DNA from: Zingiber officinale
Taxonomy: Eukaryota; Streptophyta; Magnoliopsida; Zingiberales; Zingiberaceae
Direction of reading: 5' to 3'
NCBI RefSeq assembly: GCF_018446385.1
Contig: NW_024589865.1
Location: forward strand, 49,341 to 113,340
Length of the DNA: 64,000 bases
The translations under genes and the position numbers were made by a program. Below, piece by piece: positions 33,603-45,012 of the stretch (position 1 is the stretch's first letter; each line of letters opens with the position of its first letter). The notes beneath the pieces were generated by a model. It ran no database searches, had not been told where the DNA came from, and saw only the letters and a program-made list of their open reading frames with translations.

Positions 33603-34553
33603 TGTTGGGATATGCCCGATGCGGTGTGTGTTAAAAACATGTTTCATAAATGTGCACAGCAGAAGACTTAACAATAAATAAACTAATTTATTGCATTATA
33701 CACACCATACACATGTAAGATACAATCATACATACTAGATCATAAAATAAAATGAAATCGAATAATAATTATTCTAGGTATACCTTACGAATGACCTATA
33801 GCGAGAAGGGCATCAACCTTTTGCGACGTTATCGAATCTCGCCTCTATTAGTATCCACGCCAAGCTCTTCAAGACAACTCCAAGAGAACATGTTTTCCCT
33901 TCAGAAGGTATTAGCCACTAGTGAAGGAGAAGGATCAAGAATAGGAAGAAGAAGGAAAAGAAAGATCTTCTTCTTTGGGTGGCTCACGACAACAAGAGGA
34001 GAACATATTGTTGTGGTCGGCCGCAAGAGAGAGGGAGAGGGAGGTATTGGATTTATGTTTCCAAAATCTAAGCAAGCCAATAATGAATTGTGTATTAATT
34101 CTCTCTTAACCATATCAATATATAGTCCTCTTTAATGAGTTGAATTAGAAAGCTCAAATCCAACCCATTATGCCTTAACTAAAAATTAACCCATTAACCT
34201 CTTGGTTTCATTCACAGCTAAATCAAGTTGGTTCATGGCTAAACCAAATTGGTTCATGACTAAACTAAATAAGGTTCAACTCTTCCATAAGAGATGTGTC
34301 TCATCCGTGCTTCTGTTCTGATAAATATTTTCATATTTATCTTATGTATGGCATAACCAAACATTTATCTCTTGATCTAAAAACCCTATTCTCTAAATTA
34401 TTTTACATCTTTTAGACACTCATAGTGTGTGACTCAATAGGTTCCTGACTTATCTTGGTCATCCATAACTAATTACTTAATTATGAAATGATCATAAGTG
34501 ACACCTAGTAGTACATCATGATCCCCAATTAACCAGAAAATCATAGTTGATCT
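33603..34553 (-). mobile_element. Partial Copia family 2 LTR, inverted
   Basis: Begins TGTTGGGATATGCCCGATGCGG, the reverse complement of the end of the LTR at 34,554-36,374, and follows it for about 950 bp (down to the part matching about 35,430). The other half is missing at the point where the plus-strand LTR begins, so the two lie head to head as an incomplete inverted pair. Confidence 0.8.
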
Positions 34554-36374
34554 TGTTAGATTTTGAGGGATGTCCTAAGGCAATTGTCCTATAATTTTTA
34601 CTAAATATAGATTAACTATTTGAGTTCATATTATATGTTTGATTGTCTTAAACTCATTTACTGAATGTCCTCAATACAATTCATAGCCCAAGAGAAATTG
34701 TGATTGGATCACAACTATTGATTATCTCTACATATGCAATTATGAATGTATTGGAATTTCCCTAGTCATCGAATTGATGCATTTAGATATCATCAATTCT
34801 GTAAGACTTGCAAAGGTTTTACTCCTTGGTTCACCAAGCAGCTATTTTCTCACTGGCTGGAGACATTGGGATGTCGAGAGTTAAACATGAATGCTAGTTA
34901 TGGTAACTAGTTCATTGGAGTGACTCGCTATAAGACTTCATATGGTTATTTATATATATGAATATGTCTATGAAGCTCTTATTGTAGCTCGAGTGTAAGT
35001 TTCCTTCGACTTGAGACATACAAGTCATCTTGGTCATGGAGACTTATACTTTGACATCTTAAGCAAGCACCTCATTGAGGTGTGGACCCAGGATGGTTGG
35101 GTATAAGTTGAAATGCCCGAAGATATTTGGATAGTCCATAGAAGATTCACTGCTCCTTGCGAGGAGACATATACCCTATTGTCACTTGTTAGGATTATTA
35201 CTCAAACTCTTTAGCCAAAGCATCACATGTTAAGAGTGCGAGACTCTTAGACACATGTACGAGTAATTTGAATCCGTAGAACGAGGAAGTATTACTTAGC
35301 TTGGAGTGACGTAGTCAGTCTAGTGGGGACAGATACATAGACTATGTCCTGAACCAAGTGGTATAAGATGAATGAAAGGAACAAGGAATGACCCACTATA
35401 GTTGCTGAAGAGTTTAGAATTAGTTCTAATATCAACTATGAATTTTTTGGCTAATTAGGAATTATGATGTACTAATAGGTGCAACTCATGACCGTTCTAT
35501 AATTAAGTAGTTAATTATGAACGACCAAGATAAATCGGGAACCTATTGGGTCACACGCACTAACGAGTCTCTAAAAAACATAAAATAAGTTAAAGAATAT
35601 GATTCTTAAATCAAGAGATAAATGTTTGGTTGGACCATACATAAGACAAATATGGAAATATTTATCATGATGGAAGCACGAATGGGCTACATCTCTTATG
35701 GTAGAGTTGAATCATATTTAGTTTAATTATGAATTAGTCATGAACCAACTAGGTTTAGTTGTGAACCAAAACAAGGGGCTAATGAGCTAAGTTTCGGTTA
35801 AGGGATAATGGGATGGATTTGAGCTTTCTAATCTAACTCATTAAAGAGGATTATATATAGATGCAATTAGGAGAGAATTAAGGACAAGTTTCATTATTTG
35901 GTTAATTAGCTTTTGAAAACCCAATCCTTCTCTCCCTCTCCTCTCTCTCCCGCCTCCAATAAGAGGGTGCTCCCTCTTGTTGTCGTGACCACCACAAGGG
36001 AGAAAAAATTCTCCCTTGTGTGCTTCTCTCTTTCTTCTTCTTGATCTCTCTTTTTCGCTCGTGGCTAGTAACTTCTGAAGGAGAGACTTGTATTCAAGTA
36101 GTTGTCTTGAGGAACTTGGCATGGATACGAATAGAGATGAGGTTCAATAACGCCACTATGGTTAAAGCCCTTCTCGTTACAGGTCATCCGTAAGATATAC
36201 CTAGCGTAAATTTACTTTTTATAAAATTTTAATTATGCGATCATGTTTGACATGTTGTATTCTTGTATGCGTGTGGTGTGTATGATGTAATAATTAGGAA
36301 TTATTATTTTATTTTCTGCTGTGCATGTTTATGAAACGTATTCTAGTACACACCCGCATCGGACATATCCATCA
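34554..36374 (+). mobile_element. Copia family 2 5' LTR
   Basis: 1,821 bp starting TGTTAG and ending ATCCATCA, followed by one base and a primer-binding site. This is the 5' LTR of an element whose leader and gag start follow to 38,271. The rest is displaced by the Gypsy insertion at 38,272. Confidence 0.85.
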
Positions 36375-36375
36375 G

Positions 36376-36387
36376 TGGTATTAGAGT
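36376..36387 (+). other. Primer-binding site, Copia family 2
   Basis: TGGTATTAGAGT, one base after the LTR, is close to the initiator tRNA-Met complement (TGGTATCAGAGC) with a C-to-T change. Confidence 0.75.
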
Positions 36388-36469
36388 CTGATCGTGTTTC
36401 GACATGATCATAAAATTATTTTACGGTTTGTAATTAGAGTTGTAATTAATTTTATATTTTTTTATGGAA

Positions 36470-37050
36470 TTATTAAGATTTTTATATTTTTTGAACTTTC
36501 CTAAATTGTTAGGAAATTCTATTTTTAGAAAGTTTCTAATATAATTATGGAAAAATAAATTTATAAATATTTTGTTAATTTAAAAATTATCATTTCTGGA
36601 ATTTTTTAAAATTTTAAGAAATATTTTTTTTTTAGAAAATTTTGTAATTTGTTAGGTGATACCAAATATGGAAAGATTCTGAAATTTTAAATATCTAGAT
36701 ATGATATGTTCTAAATTAAATTATTGAATTAATATTTTTAAAAATTTTGGATTTATGAAAATATTCTATTTTTGGAAAGTTCCCTAAATTATTAGGAAAT
36801 ACCAAATTTAGAAAGATTTAAAAATCATTAAGAATTCAGATTTGAAATATTCTAAATTAAATTATAGGATTCATCTTTTCTAGAATTTTTAGATTTATTA
36901 AAATATTCTTTTTAAAAAAAGTTACCTAAATTATTAGGAAATACCAAATTTGGAAAGTTTAGAAAAACATAAAAAATACAGATTTGAATTATTCTATAAT
37001 AAATTAAGAAATATTAATTATTTTTTTCCTAAATTATTAGGAAATTAATT
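36470..37050. repeat. About 141-bp tandem repeat in the Copia leader
   Basis: The motif CCTAAATTATTAGGAAAT recurs at 36,500, 36,643 (degenerate), 36,783, 36,925 and 37,028, giving a period near 141 bp with a shorter last unit. Each unit includes TACCAAATTTGGAAAG and an A/T-rich tail. The array lies in the untranslated leader before gag, where such repeats often expand. Confidence 0.75.
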
Positions 37051-38049
37051 TAAAATTTTATTTTTTAAAATAATTAAAATTTATTGATTGATAGAAAGAT
37101 TCTAGATGAAATATATTAATTAAATTTAAAAATTAGTTTCCTAATTTGATTAGATAAATCTTGATTTATTAAAATCAGATTTATAACATATTTTTATTTC
37201 TAAAATATAATTATAACATATGTAAATTTTTGCCATGTTCATAACATATTGAATGCCATGTAGATCATTAATTATGAGATGATTAGATTTTGACATGCGT
37301 GTGATGTGATTAAATCTTACCATATGTGTGATGTGTCATGCTATACCATGCCTGCAATATGTAATGTCATCATTTATGTCATCTGTGTCATGTCATCATT
37401 TATGTCATGCGTGTAATGTCATGTAGAAAGAATGTTTGCATGATGTAGATGAGACCAAATCCCTTACACAATATTAAAACCTATACCTTCCGTTAATATG
37501 GTAAGAACTAGAGTTTAAGTTCTTGTTTGAGTTGTTGGCCAAACTCAAGCACAAACTTAAAATTAAATATGTTCAAACCATAGAGATGCAATCTCATGAT
37601 TAACGGGTCAGTTTTAAACTTGAAGCGTTGATTTATTGTTCCAAAGCCAAGATCAATGTAGATAGAGGTGAAGTTGGGTGATATGTATTTGATGTATACT
37701 TGTTAATGTGTTAACAATTCGATGTTTATGTGAAAATCAATCAGTTGCCAGCATAATGTGATAGTTGCATATAAGTAATATGCAATCGGTAAACTTTAGC
37801 TACCGCTATAGCTAAGAATGACTTGTTGGCCAAAGTCGAGGTTATTCTTATCTGTAGTGGATATCAACCCACTTGGAGAAAACCTCCTATCTTCCGAATT
37901 CAAAAATAAAGATATTTGAATTTGATAAATAAGTGGACTTTTATGTAAATTATTTACATAAATAATATCATGTCTCTCATACATTCTTATTTTTGGATTT
38001 CTAAGTTAATCATTTAATTATTACTTTTGTTAATCTGCATTCGATTTTG
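37051..38049 (+). other. Copia family 2 leader
   Basis: Untranslated leader between the tandem repeat and gag. It holds repeated CATGTGTGATGTGTCATG-like and TGTCATCATTTATGTCAT phrases at 37,295-37,425. No convincing coding region is seen. Confidence 0.5.
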
Positions 38050-38271
38050 TACTCGAATAAATTGGCTAGCCCGAACTTCTTGGAGTGATTTCAAAATTTG
38101 AGAATTGTTCTCAAAGCTGAGAAACTAGCTTATGTCCTTGATCAGTCTCTTTCCATAAGTCTGGATGCTGATATAACTGTAGACCAATTATTGGCCCTTC
38201 AGAGACATAAGAATGATTCTATATTTGCAAGTTGTATCATGCTAGCTGTTATGACTCCTGATGTCACACCC
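38050..38271 (+). pseudogene. Copia family 2 gag start
   Basis: The frame reads LRIVLKAEKLAYVLDQSL then ITVDQLLALQRHKNDSIFAS and CIMLAVMTPD, the N-terminal part of a plant Copia gag (UBN2 type), with a stop just upstream. It breaks off at MTPD where the next Gypsy LTR starts (TGTCACACC at 38,272). Confidence 0.8.
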
Positions 38272-40460
38272 AGGTAGTCTCTGTCAGAAGAAATTACGGC
38301 AGCATCTCCTCTGTACGGGTGACAATCTGAAACTTTCTACAATGCCCTCAGGGCCACATATACCTCGGCCAACATGACCGGAACAATAACAATAAAAAAT
38401 AAGGCAAACACCCACGCAGTTTAATAGTAAAACTAAACTAATGCAACGATAAGGAAAATCATCTCAAAAATTCTACTCAACTACACCCATAAAGCTCAAA
38501 TCATAACGATGTAAATAAAAGTAACTCACCTCTTCTGCCGCCCAGGCAGGCATGTAGCAGAACATATCCAAATATATATAAAAAGAAAATTCATCGACAA
38601 ATAAGGGATCGTACAAGATCCAAGTGCCAAATCCAGAACAAGTCTGAAAACATAGACTAGTATAGTATAATAAAAAAACCAAAAGATAGAAACACACATC
38701 CTTGCAATTTGCAGGGGGGCTAGCGATTGGAACTCTCCGGACAGCCTCAACCTGAAAATAGTAATAACAACAGGGTGAGTCAACTCCTCAGCGGGTAACT
38801 ACTGACATGCATAGTAAGAAATAACTAATAGCAATAATTATGCGTACAGTCTCCTGATATAGGAATGATAAATGCAAACTGAGATATATAGGAGAAAAAC
38901 TGTACTAACCAGGACCTGGTGTATGGATAATAGATCGAGAGATATAGAAATCCTGTATGCATGTCAAACATATGCATCCACCAAATATGCAGCATATAAG
39001 TGCAGCAAACATAAGCAATAAATACATCAATGCGTAGGATGTCAATGTCATGTCCTGGTCGCCCCTACTGCCAGTCAGCCGTCTCACACATGATGGTGAG
39101 ACCGAGTGGGTAGGGTTGTGACAACCGTGCACTCTGCCATCACTGCTCCTGATGAGTGACCGAGTGAACGGGATGATGTCGGAGTACACCTATCCTCCTA
39201 CCCCAAATCATAAGTGGGGGAGCGCAATGCTCTCATCTCCCTGAGCAAGTCCAGAGGAGGGATCCATGTCCTACTATAACGCTGCGTCACACTACCCCAT
39301 AAAACTCAAATCATATTCCTACTACAATTTAAATAACTAAATGAAATCTCAATTAGGGTTAGGAAACCCTAATTGCTTAACCTATTCATCCTACATACTC
39401 ACCAAATCTGTGGTAGCTAATAGGGCTCTCGACCGGAGAAGTCCATAGCCGTAAGACGGTGGCTGTAGCTGAGTAAGGCTACTGTTCAGAAAACTAGATA
39501 ACCCTAAGTTGCTGGCCGGATAGGAGATGCTCCTGGAATCTGAAACAGTTAGCACATACCATCCTAATCTGAGGTTGAATCAAGATCTCCACCATCAAAT
39601 ACTAAATCAACCTACCTTCATCGATCCTTGACAATGAGATGACACCGAACTATCCGGGAGGCTCAGATTGAAATCTTCTCGTAAATTTTGGATGTGAGGC
39701 CTAGCACTGGTCCTGGAAGTAGATGAGTGGCCGAAGGGAAGAACTTGGTCAATAAGCTTCGGTACTCCTCCAATCTCTGTGAACCTAGACGCGCAAAGAG
39801 GAATCGGCGGTGCTGACCAGATCGGTTTGTGCGCAAGATTGGGGCTGGACCGATCGCAAGAGGAGATCGATGATAGGGCACATCCTATGGCTCCAACGAC
39901 CCGTCGTGGGTCCGCGGTGGTCGGTAGTGATGCTAGGGCATGGGGGCGACCGTCTGCCGGTGCTAGGGCGAAGGGAAAATGGTCTCTATCGGTTGTCACC
40001 AAGGTATGGTTCAGGTGGTGGCGCGAAGAAACGAAGAGGAAACCAGCGGTTGGGGTGGTCGATGGCAGCACAGAAGAGATCGAAGAGGGGCGGCGGCGTG
40101 TGGCGGTGGAGATGGCTAGGGCAGAGATCAGGAGAGAAGAGGAAGAGATGCTCAACTTCCCTTCTGTTGAGGCTTTTGTACGCGCAAAGAAGAAACCGTT
40201 GGTGCGGTTAGGGCAAGGATCGACGTGAGAGGAGGCTCAGCGCGAGGAACGACGTTGGGGAGAAAGAAAAAGAAAAGAAAAATAAAGAGGAAAATCAAGC
40301 ATTTTCTCGCTTAAATGGGGTAGCCTAAACAGGCTTTCCCATGGCCCAATATTTATCCCCGTAAACTCGTCATACGAGCTCCGAAAATTTCACGAAAAAT
40401 TTCTAAAAATTCTGGAAAATTCCCTTATGGTTATTCGCCCTTTTTTTCGATATTTTATTT
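38272..40460 (-). mobile_element. Gypsy family G2 3' LTR
   Basis: Starts TGTCACACCC, a common plant Gypsy LTR border, inside the Copia gag (preceding bases CCTGA). It runs to a polypurine-like GTGGGGGAGA on the minus strand at about 40,463-40,472, next to the pol genes. Length is about 2.2 kb. The exact right border is uncertain because the expected TG start after the purine tract is not clear. Open frames inside it (39,607-40,155 minus; 39,779-40,228 plus) are on opposite strands and match no protein family. Confidence 0.75.
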
Positions 40461-40570
40461 TCTCCCCCACTAATAAAAATTTTGTCTCCAAATTTTGGTT
40501 ATCTACCATCAGCAAGTACTAACAACAGATAAAGAATATAAATGTTGAACGGTAAATTAACCTACATACC

Positions 40571-41332
40571 TCAAGTGAAAAGATGGGGGTATCGAGCTCG
40601 GATCGTATCCTCGAGCTCCCAGGTAGCCTCCTCGCCTGAATGATGCTGCCATCCAACTTTAACCAGTCGGATAGTCTTGTTCCGCAACCGACGCTCTTTC
40701 TTGTCCAAAATCCGTACTGGAACCTCCTCATAGGTAGCGTCAGACTGAAGGGGAATTGGTATATCAGATAGCACATGTGTTGGGTCGGCTACGTATCTCC
40801 TCAGCATAAACACGTGGAATACATCGTGAACGCCTGCCAGGGACGGTGGTAGTGCCAGACGATAAGCTACCGCTCCAATCCTCTCCAAGATCTGGAAAGG
40901 TCCAATGTAGCGCGGAGCTATCTTACCTCTGAGGCCAAATCTCTTCACCCTTTTCGTGGGTGAGACTGGCAGAAATACATGGTCGCCTGTAGAGAACTCC
41001 AGGGGTCTTCGTCTCTAATCAACATAACTCTTCTGGCAGTCATGCGCCTCTGACATCCTCCGTCTGATAGTACGAACCAACTCTGCCTCCTGCTGAGCTC
41101 TATGAGGCCCTAGCAACTGGGCCTCCCCAACCTCATCCCAGAGGGTGGGTGTCTGACAAGGCCTACCATATAACGCTTCAAACGATTCCATCTGGATAGC
41201 TGAATGAAAGCTGTTGTTGTAGGCAAACTCTACCAATGGCAAATGACCCTCCCAACTGCCTTCCAAAATCCAATACATAAGATCTCAGCAAGTCCTCTAG
41301 AGTCTGAATGGTCTGCTCTGACTGTCCATATG
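40571..41332 (-). pseudogene. Gypsy G2 integrase C-terminus and chromodomain
   Basis: Integrase tail (HLPLVEFAYNNSFHSAIQ; FEALYGRPCQTP; GKIAPRYIGPFQILERIG; GVHDVFHVFML) followed by a chromodomain-like end (EVPVRILDKKERRLRNK; EEATWELED; YPHLFT). The frame breaks near 41,015. At 41,333 a solo LTR of family G1 interrupts it, and the upstream integrase continues at 43,642. Confidence 0.85.
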
Positions 41333-41446
41333 TGTAACGCCCGAAAATTCTCAAAACTATTTTAGAAATATTCTATGATTTTTATGGAATTTTAGGATAT
41401 TTTTACAGAATTTTTAGAGTAACGGAAGTAGCAAAAACAAATAGAA

Positions 41447-41535
41447 AACGAAAACGGCCTAAGCGGGAATTGAACCCGAGACCTACGGTTTACGGATAAT
41501 GTTAGTAACCAATTGAACCCAGCAGGGCCGTGCTG
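41447..41535 (-). other. tRNA-like block in the solo G1 LTR
   Basis: The minus strand reads GGTTCAATTGGTTACTAAC, then TCTCGGGTTCAATTCCCGC and TTAGGC. The T-arm is identical to that in the tandem LTRs. The middle differs strongly. Confidence 0.55.
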
Positions 41536-43072
41536 AAAGGAAAGGGAGGCAATTAAATTTATATTAGAGTTGGGCGAATTAATCCTTTAATATAAATAGG
41601 GAGGAATTAAGTGAAGAGTTATTTTGGGATCGTAGCTTTTCTCTCCTCAAACCCTCACCGCCGACTCCCCTTCTCTTCTCCTGCTCTCGGCGCCAACCAC
41701 AAGAAGGAGCCTAGGGTTCCTTTCCTAGGGTTTCAAGGACACCTTCCGGCGACATCTCCGACACGAGGACGTTCCTCTCCGCGAGAAGAACGCATAGACG
41801 CGAGAAGATCGTCGAAAGGATCGTCTCCTTCGGAAATCTAGCGATTAGAATCGTAAGAAAATCCGAACAGGAGGTAAGAAACCCCTCACCTGCAGTATAA
41901 GTAGCTTCCGTGTGAATTCCATGTTTTAGTTTAGTAATATGTAGACTTTCGACACAAGGATGCGAATTAGTGCATACTAAGTGTTCGATTAAATTATTTA
42001 GCACAGAAAAATGCAACTTAGGCATTTTAATAGCTCAGTAAATGCAATAGAAGCATTTAAATAGTTTAGTTAGCTTTGCCACAGCATATATGGGACTACG
42101 GTCCAATGGGTGGGCACCCATAGTCGCCTCTAGGTTCAGATAACCTAGTAGAAGCAAGGTAAATTAATTAGCTATGATTCAGTATTTTATTTTCAGTAGT
42201 GGCACTGTACAGGATTAGATATCCCTTGGGCTGGGCTCCCATAGTCGGTCCCTAGGTTTAGATAACCTAGTAAACCTTGCTAAATTCTGGATTTGCAACC
42301 CCGGGTTTAGTTGAGGATGCGTGCATAGCATGTACAGTTGCCGGGCCTATTAGCAGTATGATTATGTATTTTAATCTATTATATTATAGTTTTTCAAAAC
42401 TCACAAAGATCAATTATGTTAGTTGAGTTTGAATTCAGTTCCAGACAAGTTTAATTCATGTTCAGCTCAGTTTTCCTTGTTGTTACACATGATAGTTATG
42501 GTTAGCTTTGTATGCCATGCTTTGGTGTTCATGTTCAGCTTTTATTACACATGTTTAGATGATAGTATGCCATGACTAGCTTTGATTTCTATGTATGATA
42601 ACATGCCATGTTTCAGTCTAATCAGTGCACTTTCAAACAACATGTTTTAAAAGCATATTGCATCGAATGCATGTTTTAGTGAGGTAGATGGTTTCTTACT
42701 AAGCGAAAGCTTATAGATACTTTCTTTTCCTTATACTACAGATAAAGGTAAAGGAAAGATGGACTAGCGGAGGCTGGAGGACAATGCTACGAGGATGTGT
42801 GTGGGCAGGAACTTGGAATAAAAGATCTTAGGGATCTAACAAGCTTTATTTATGCATTAGAACTTTCAGCAAAATTAGTTAACTGTTAGAACCTTATTAT
42901 TCTACACATAGTACATTTGCATGCCATGAATTAGTGAACCATGCGTGATATCATGTTTAAAATGTTAGCTAATACATGTTAAAAATGTTTCTAGCTGTTA
43001 TAGACTTGATGTGTATGAGTTGGGCACGAAATAGTGCTGAAATCAGGGGTTCTGATTCGAAATCAGAAACCC

Positions 43073-43420
43073 AGATCGATCTACAGATCGATCAGAATTG
43101 GGTTGTGCCATTGGATCGGTCAGCTGACCAATCCAGTCGCGAACAGAGAGTTAGCGTCTGTTATGGATCGGTCAGCCGGCCGATCCAGATGCGAACAGAG
43201 AGTACAGAAGCTCACTGATCTGTCAGCCGACCGATCAGTGAGCCACTGGATCGGTCAGCCGACCGATCAATGTACTCTTGGATTGGTTGGTAGATCGATC
43301 CAGCCGCATACAGAAGCAATATAGCTTATGGATCGGTTAGCCGACCGATCCAGAGTTTTTCTCCGTGCCGGTATCAAGCTGGATCGATCCGACAGCCCAA
43401 TCGATTCATGGATCGATTGA
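43073..43420. repeat. Hairpin array in the solo G1 LTR, with changed arms
   Basis: Eight inverted repeats at the position matching the tandem LTR arrays. Most arms are now GGATCGGTC paired with GACCGATCC around AGCC loops (for example 43,246-43,269 and 43,329-43,352). One is CACTGATC paired with GATCAGTG (43,213-43,240). Spacers keep GCGAACAGAGAG, the complement of the CTGTTCGCG spacer in the other LTRs. Arm changes relative to ATCGATC occur on both sides and preserve pairing. Confidence 0.8.
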
Positions 43421-43641
43421 AATGTCTGATTACAGCTAGTAGGACATCCGAGAGGCATAGATTATCTTCCCTAGCATGTGTACAACTCCTAGGTACACCT
43501 AGAATATTAAGTTCAAATTTTACAGTAATCAGTTTAGTAAAATTTTAATCAATCCAGATTTCCACAATAGTAATTTAGCACAGCATAATGTAGCGATCGG
43601 CCTCACAGCCTAGTCAGTAGAAGGTGGGTCGTTACAATATG

Positions 43642-45012
43642 TCTGCGGATGGAAAGCTGTACTGAAACGGAGCTGAGTGCCCAAGGGTTGCTGCAAACTC
43701 TGCCAGAATCAGGATGTGAACTGAGGGTCTCTATCCGAAATAATAATCAAAGGAACTCCATGAAATCTGATGATCTCTCGGCAATACAGATATACCAATA
43801 GATCCAGGGAATCAGTCTTTCGGATCACTAAGAAGTGGTCGAATTTGGTTAATCGATCAACGATTACCCAAATCGCATCATGGCCTCGTCGTGTCCTAGG
43901 CAAACCCACCACAAAATCCATGATAATATGTTCCCATTTCCACTCTGGAATTGGAATCCTCTGTAGTAATTCGGCAGGTCTCTGGTGCTCCGCCTTCACC
44001 TGCTGACAGACAAGACATCTAGCTACAAATTCTGCAATATCTTTCTTCATGTCGTTCCACCAGTAGGAACACCTCAAATCTTGATACATGCGGGTCCCAC
44101 CTGGATGGATCACAAATCGAGAGCTATGAGCCTCCTGAAGTAGCTCCTCCCTGACCGGGTGAGATGGAGGTACGCATAATTGACCTCGGAAATATATAAT
44201 ACTCGCATCATCTCGGGTGAATTCTGTCTGCTGCCCGGAAGCTATCTAGTTGCCAATGAACTGAAAATGCTGATCACCGGCCTGGGACTTTCAGATCCTC
44301 GTCCTGATCGACGACTGAGCAACCATAGTAACCAAAACACCTCGCTCTGTCTGTACCTGCTCCTCAAGGCCCAACTCGGAGAAACCCTGAATCAAGTCCG
44401 TGACTGAAGCTCGGTGGCAAGCCAAAGTCCCTTTGGACTTCCTGCTGAGTGCATTGACAACCACATTAGCTTTCCCCGAGTGGTAGCTAATCGTACAGTC
44501 ATAATCCTTTAGGAACTCCATCCATCTCCTCTGTCGGAGATTAAGTTCCTTCTGAGTGAAAATATATTTGAGACGCTTATGATCCATAAGAATCTCAAAG
44601 GTAATGTCGTACAGATGGTGTCATCAAATCTTTAAAGCAAAGATGATGGCAGCTAGCACCATATCATGTACAGGGTAATTCTTCCCATGCTCCTTCAACT
44701 GACGAGAACCATAGGAGACTACCCTGCCATGCTACATTAGAACAACACCCAAACCCTGAAGAGATGTGTCGGTGTAGAGCACGAATCTGTCCTCTCCGGA
44801 GCGTAAAACCAAAACCGGAGTCGACACTAATCTCTGCTTCAGCTCCTGGAAGCTGGTCTTGCAATCTTCGATCTAAGTGAACTTCACGCCTTTCCTGGTC
44901 AGGCGTGTCAGTGGCATAGCAATCCGGGAGAAACCCTCGATGAACCGTCTATAATATCCAGCTAGTCCCAGAAAACTGCAGATCTCCTGTACTGATTTCA
45001 ACTGCTCCCAAC
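43642..45012 (-). pseudogene. Gypsy G2 RT end, RNase H and integrase core
   Basis: From the right: RT/RNase H connection ([19 protein letters not shown]), degraded RNase [21 protein letters not shown], then the integrase zinc-binding region (MYQDLRCSYWW; CLVCQQVKAEHQ) and catalytic core (WEHIIMDFVVGLP; IIISDRDPQF). Stops and frameshifts interrupt it near 44,600-44,870 and elsewhere. The gene is cut at 45,012 by the Copia LTR starting at 45,013. Its N-terminal part and gag should lie beyond the window. Confidence 0.85.

Larger units (their letters stand above)
41333..43636 (+). mobile_element. Solo Gypsy G1 LTR (TSD ATATG)
   Basis: 2,304 bp from TGTAACGCCCGAAAATTCTC to GGGTCGTTACA. The same 5 bases, ATATG, lie at 41,328-41,332 and 43,637-43,641. 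It is the same family as the tandem at 10,586-27,057 but in the opposite orientation and clearly diverged, so it is an older or different lineage. It sits inside the G2 integrase. Confidence 0.92.

Noticed and set aside
33901..34113. Short open frames in the inverted Copia LTR
   Set aside because: They lie within a U3/R-type purine-rich region with no domain match.
39607..40228. Long overlapping open frames on both strands (182 and 149 codons)
   Set aside because: They lie in the Gypsy G2 LTR, are Ser/Arg-rich, have no family resemblance, and overlap each other; GC-rich composition explains them.
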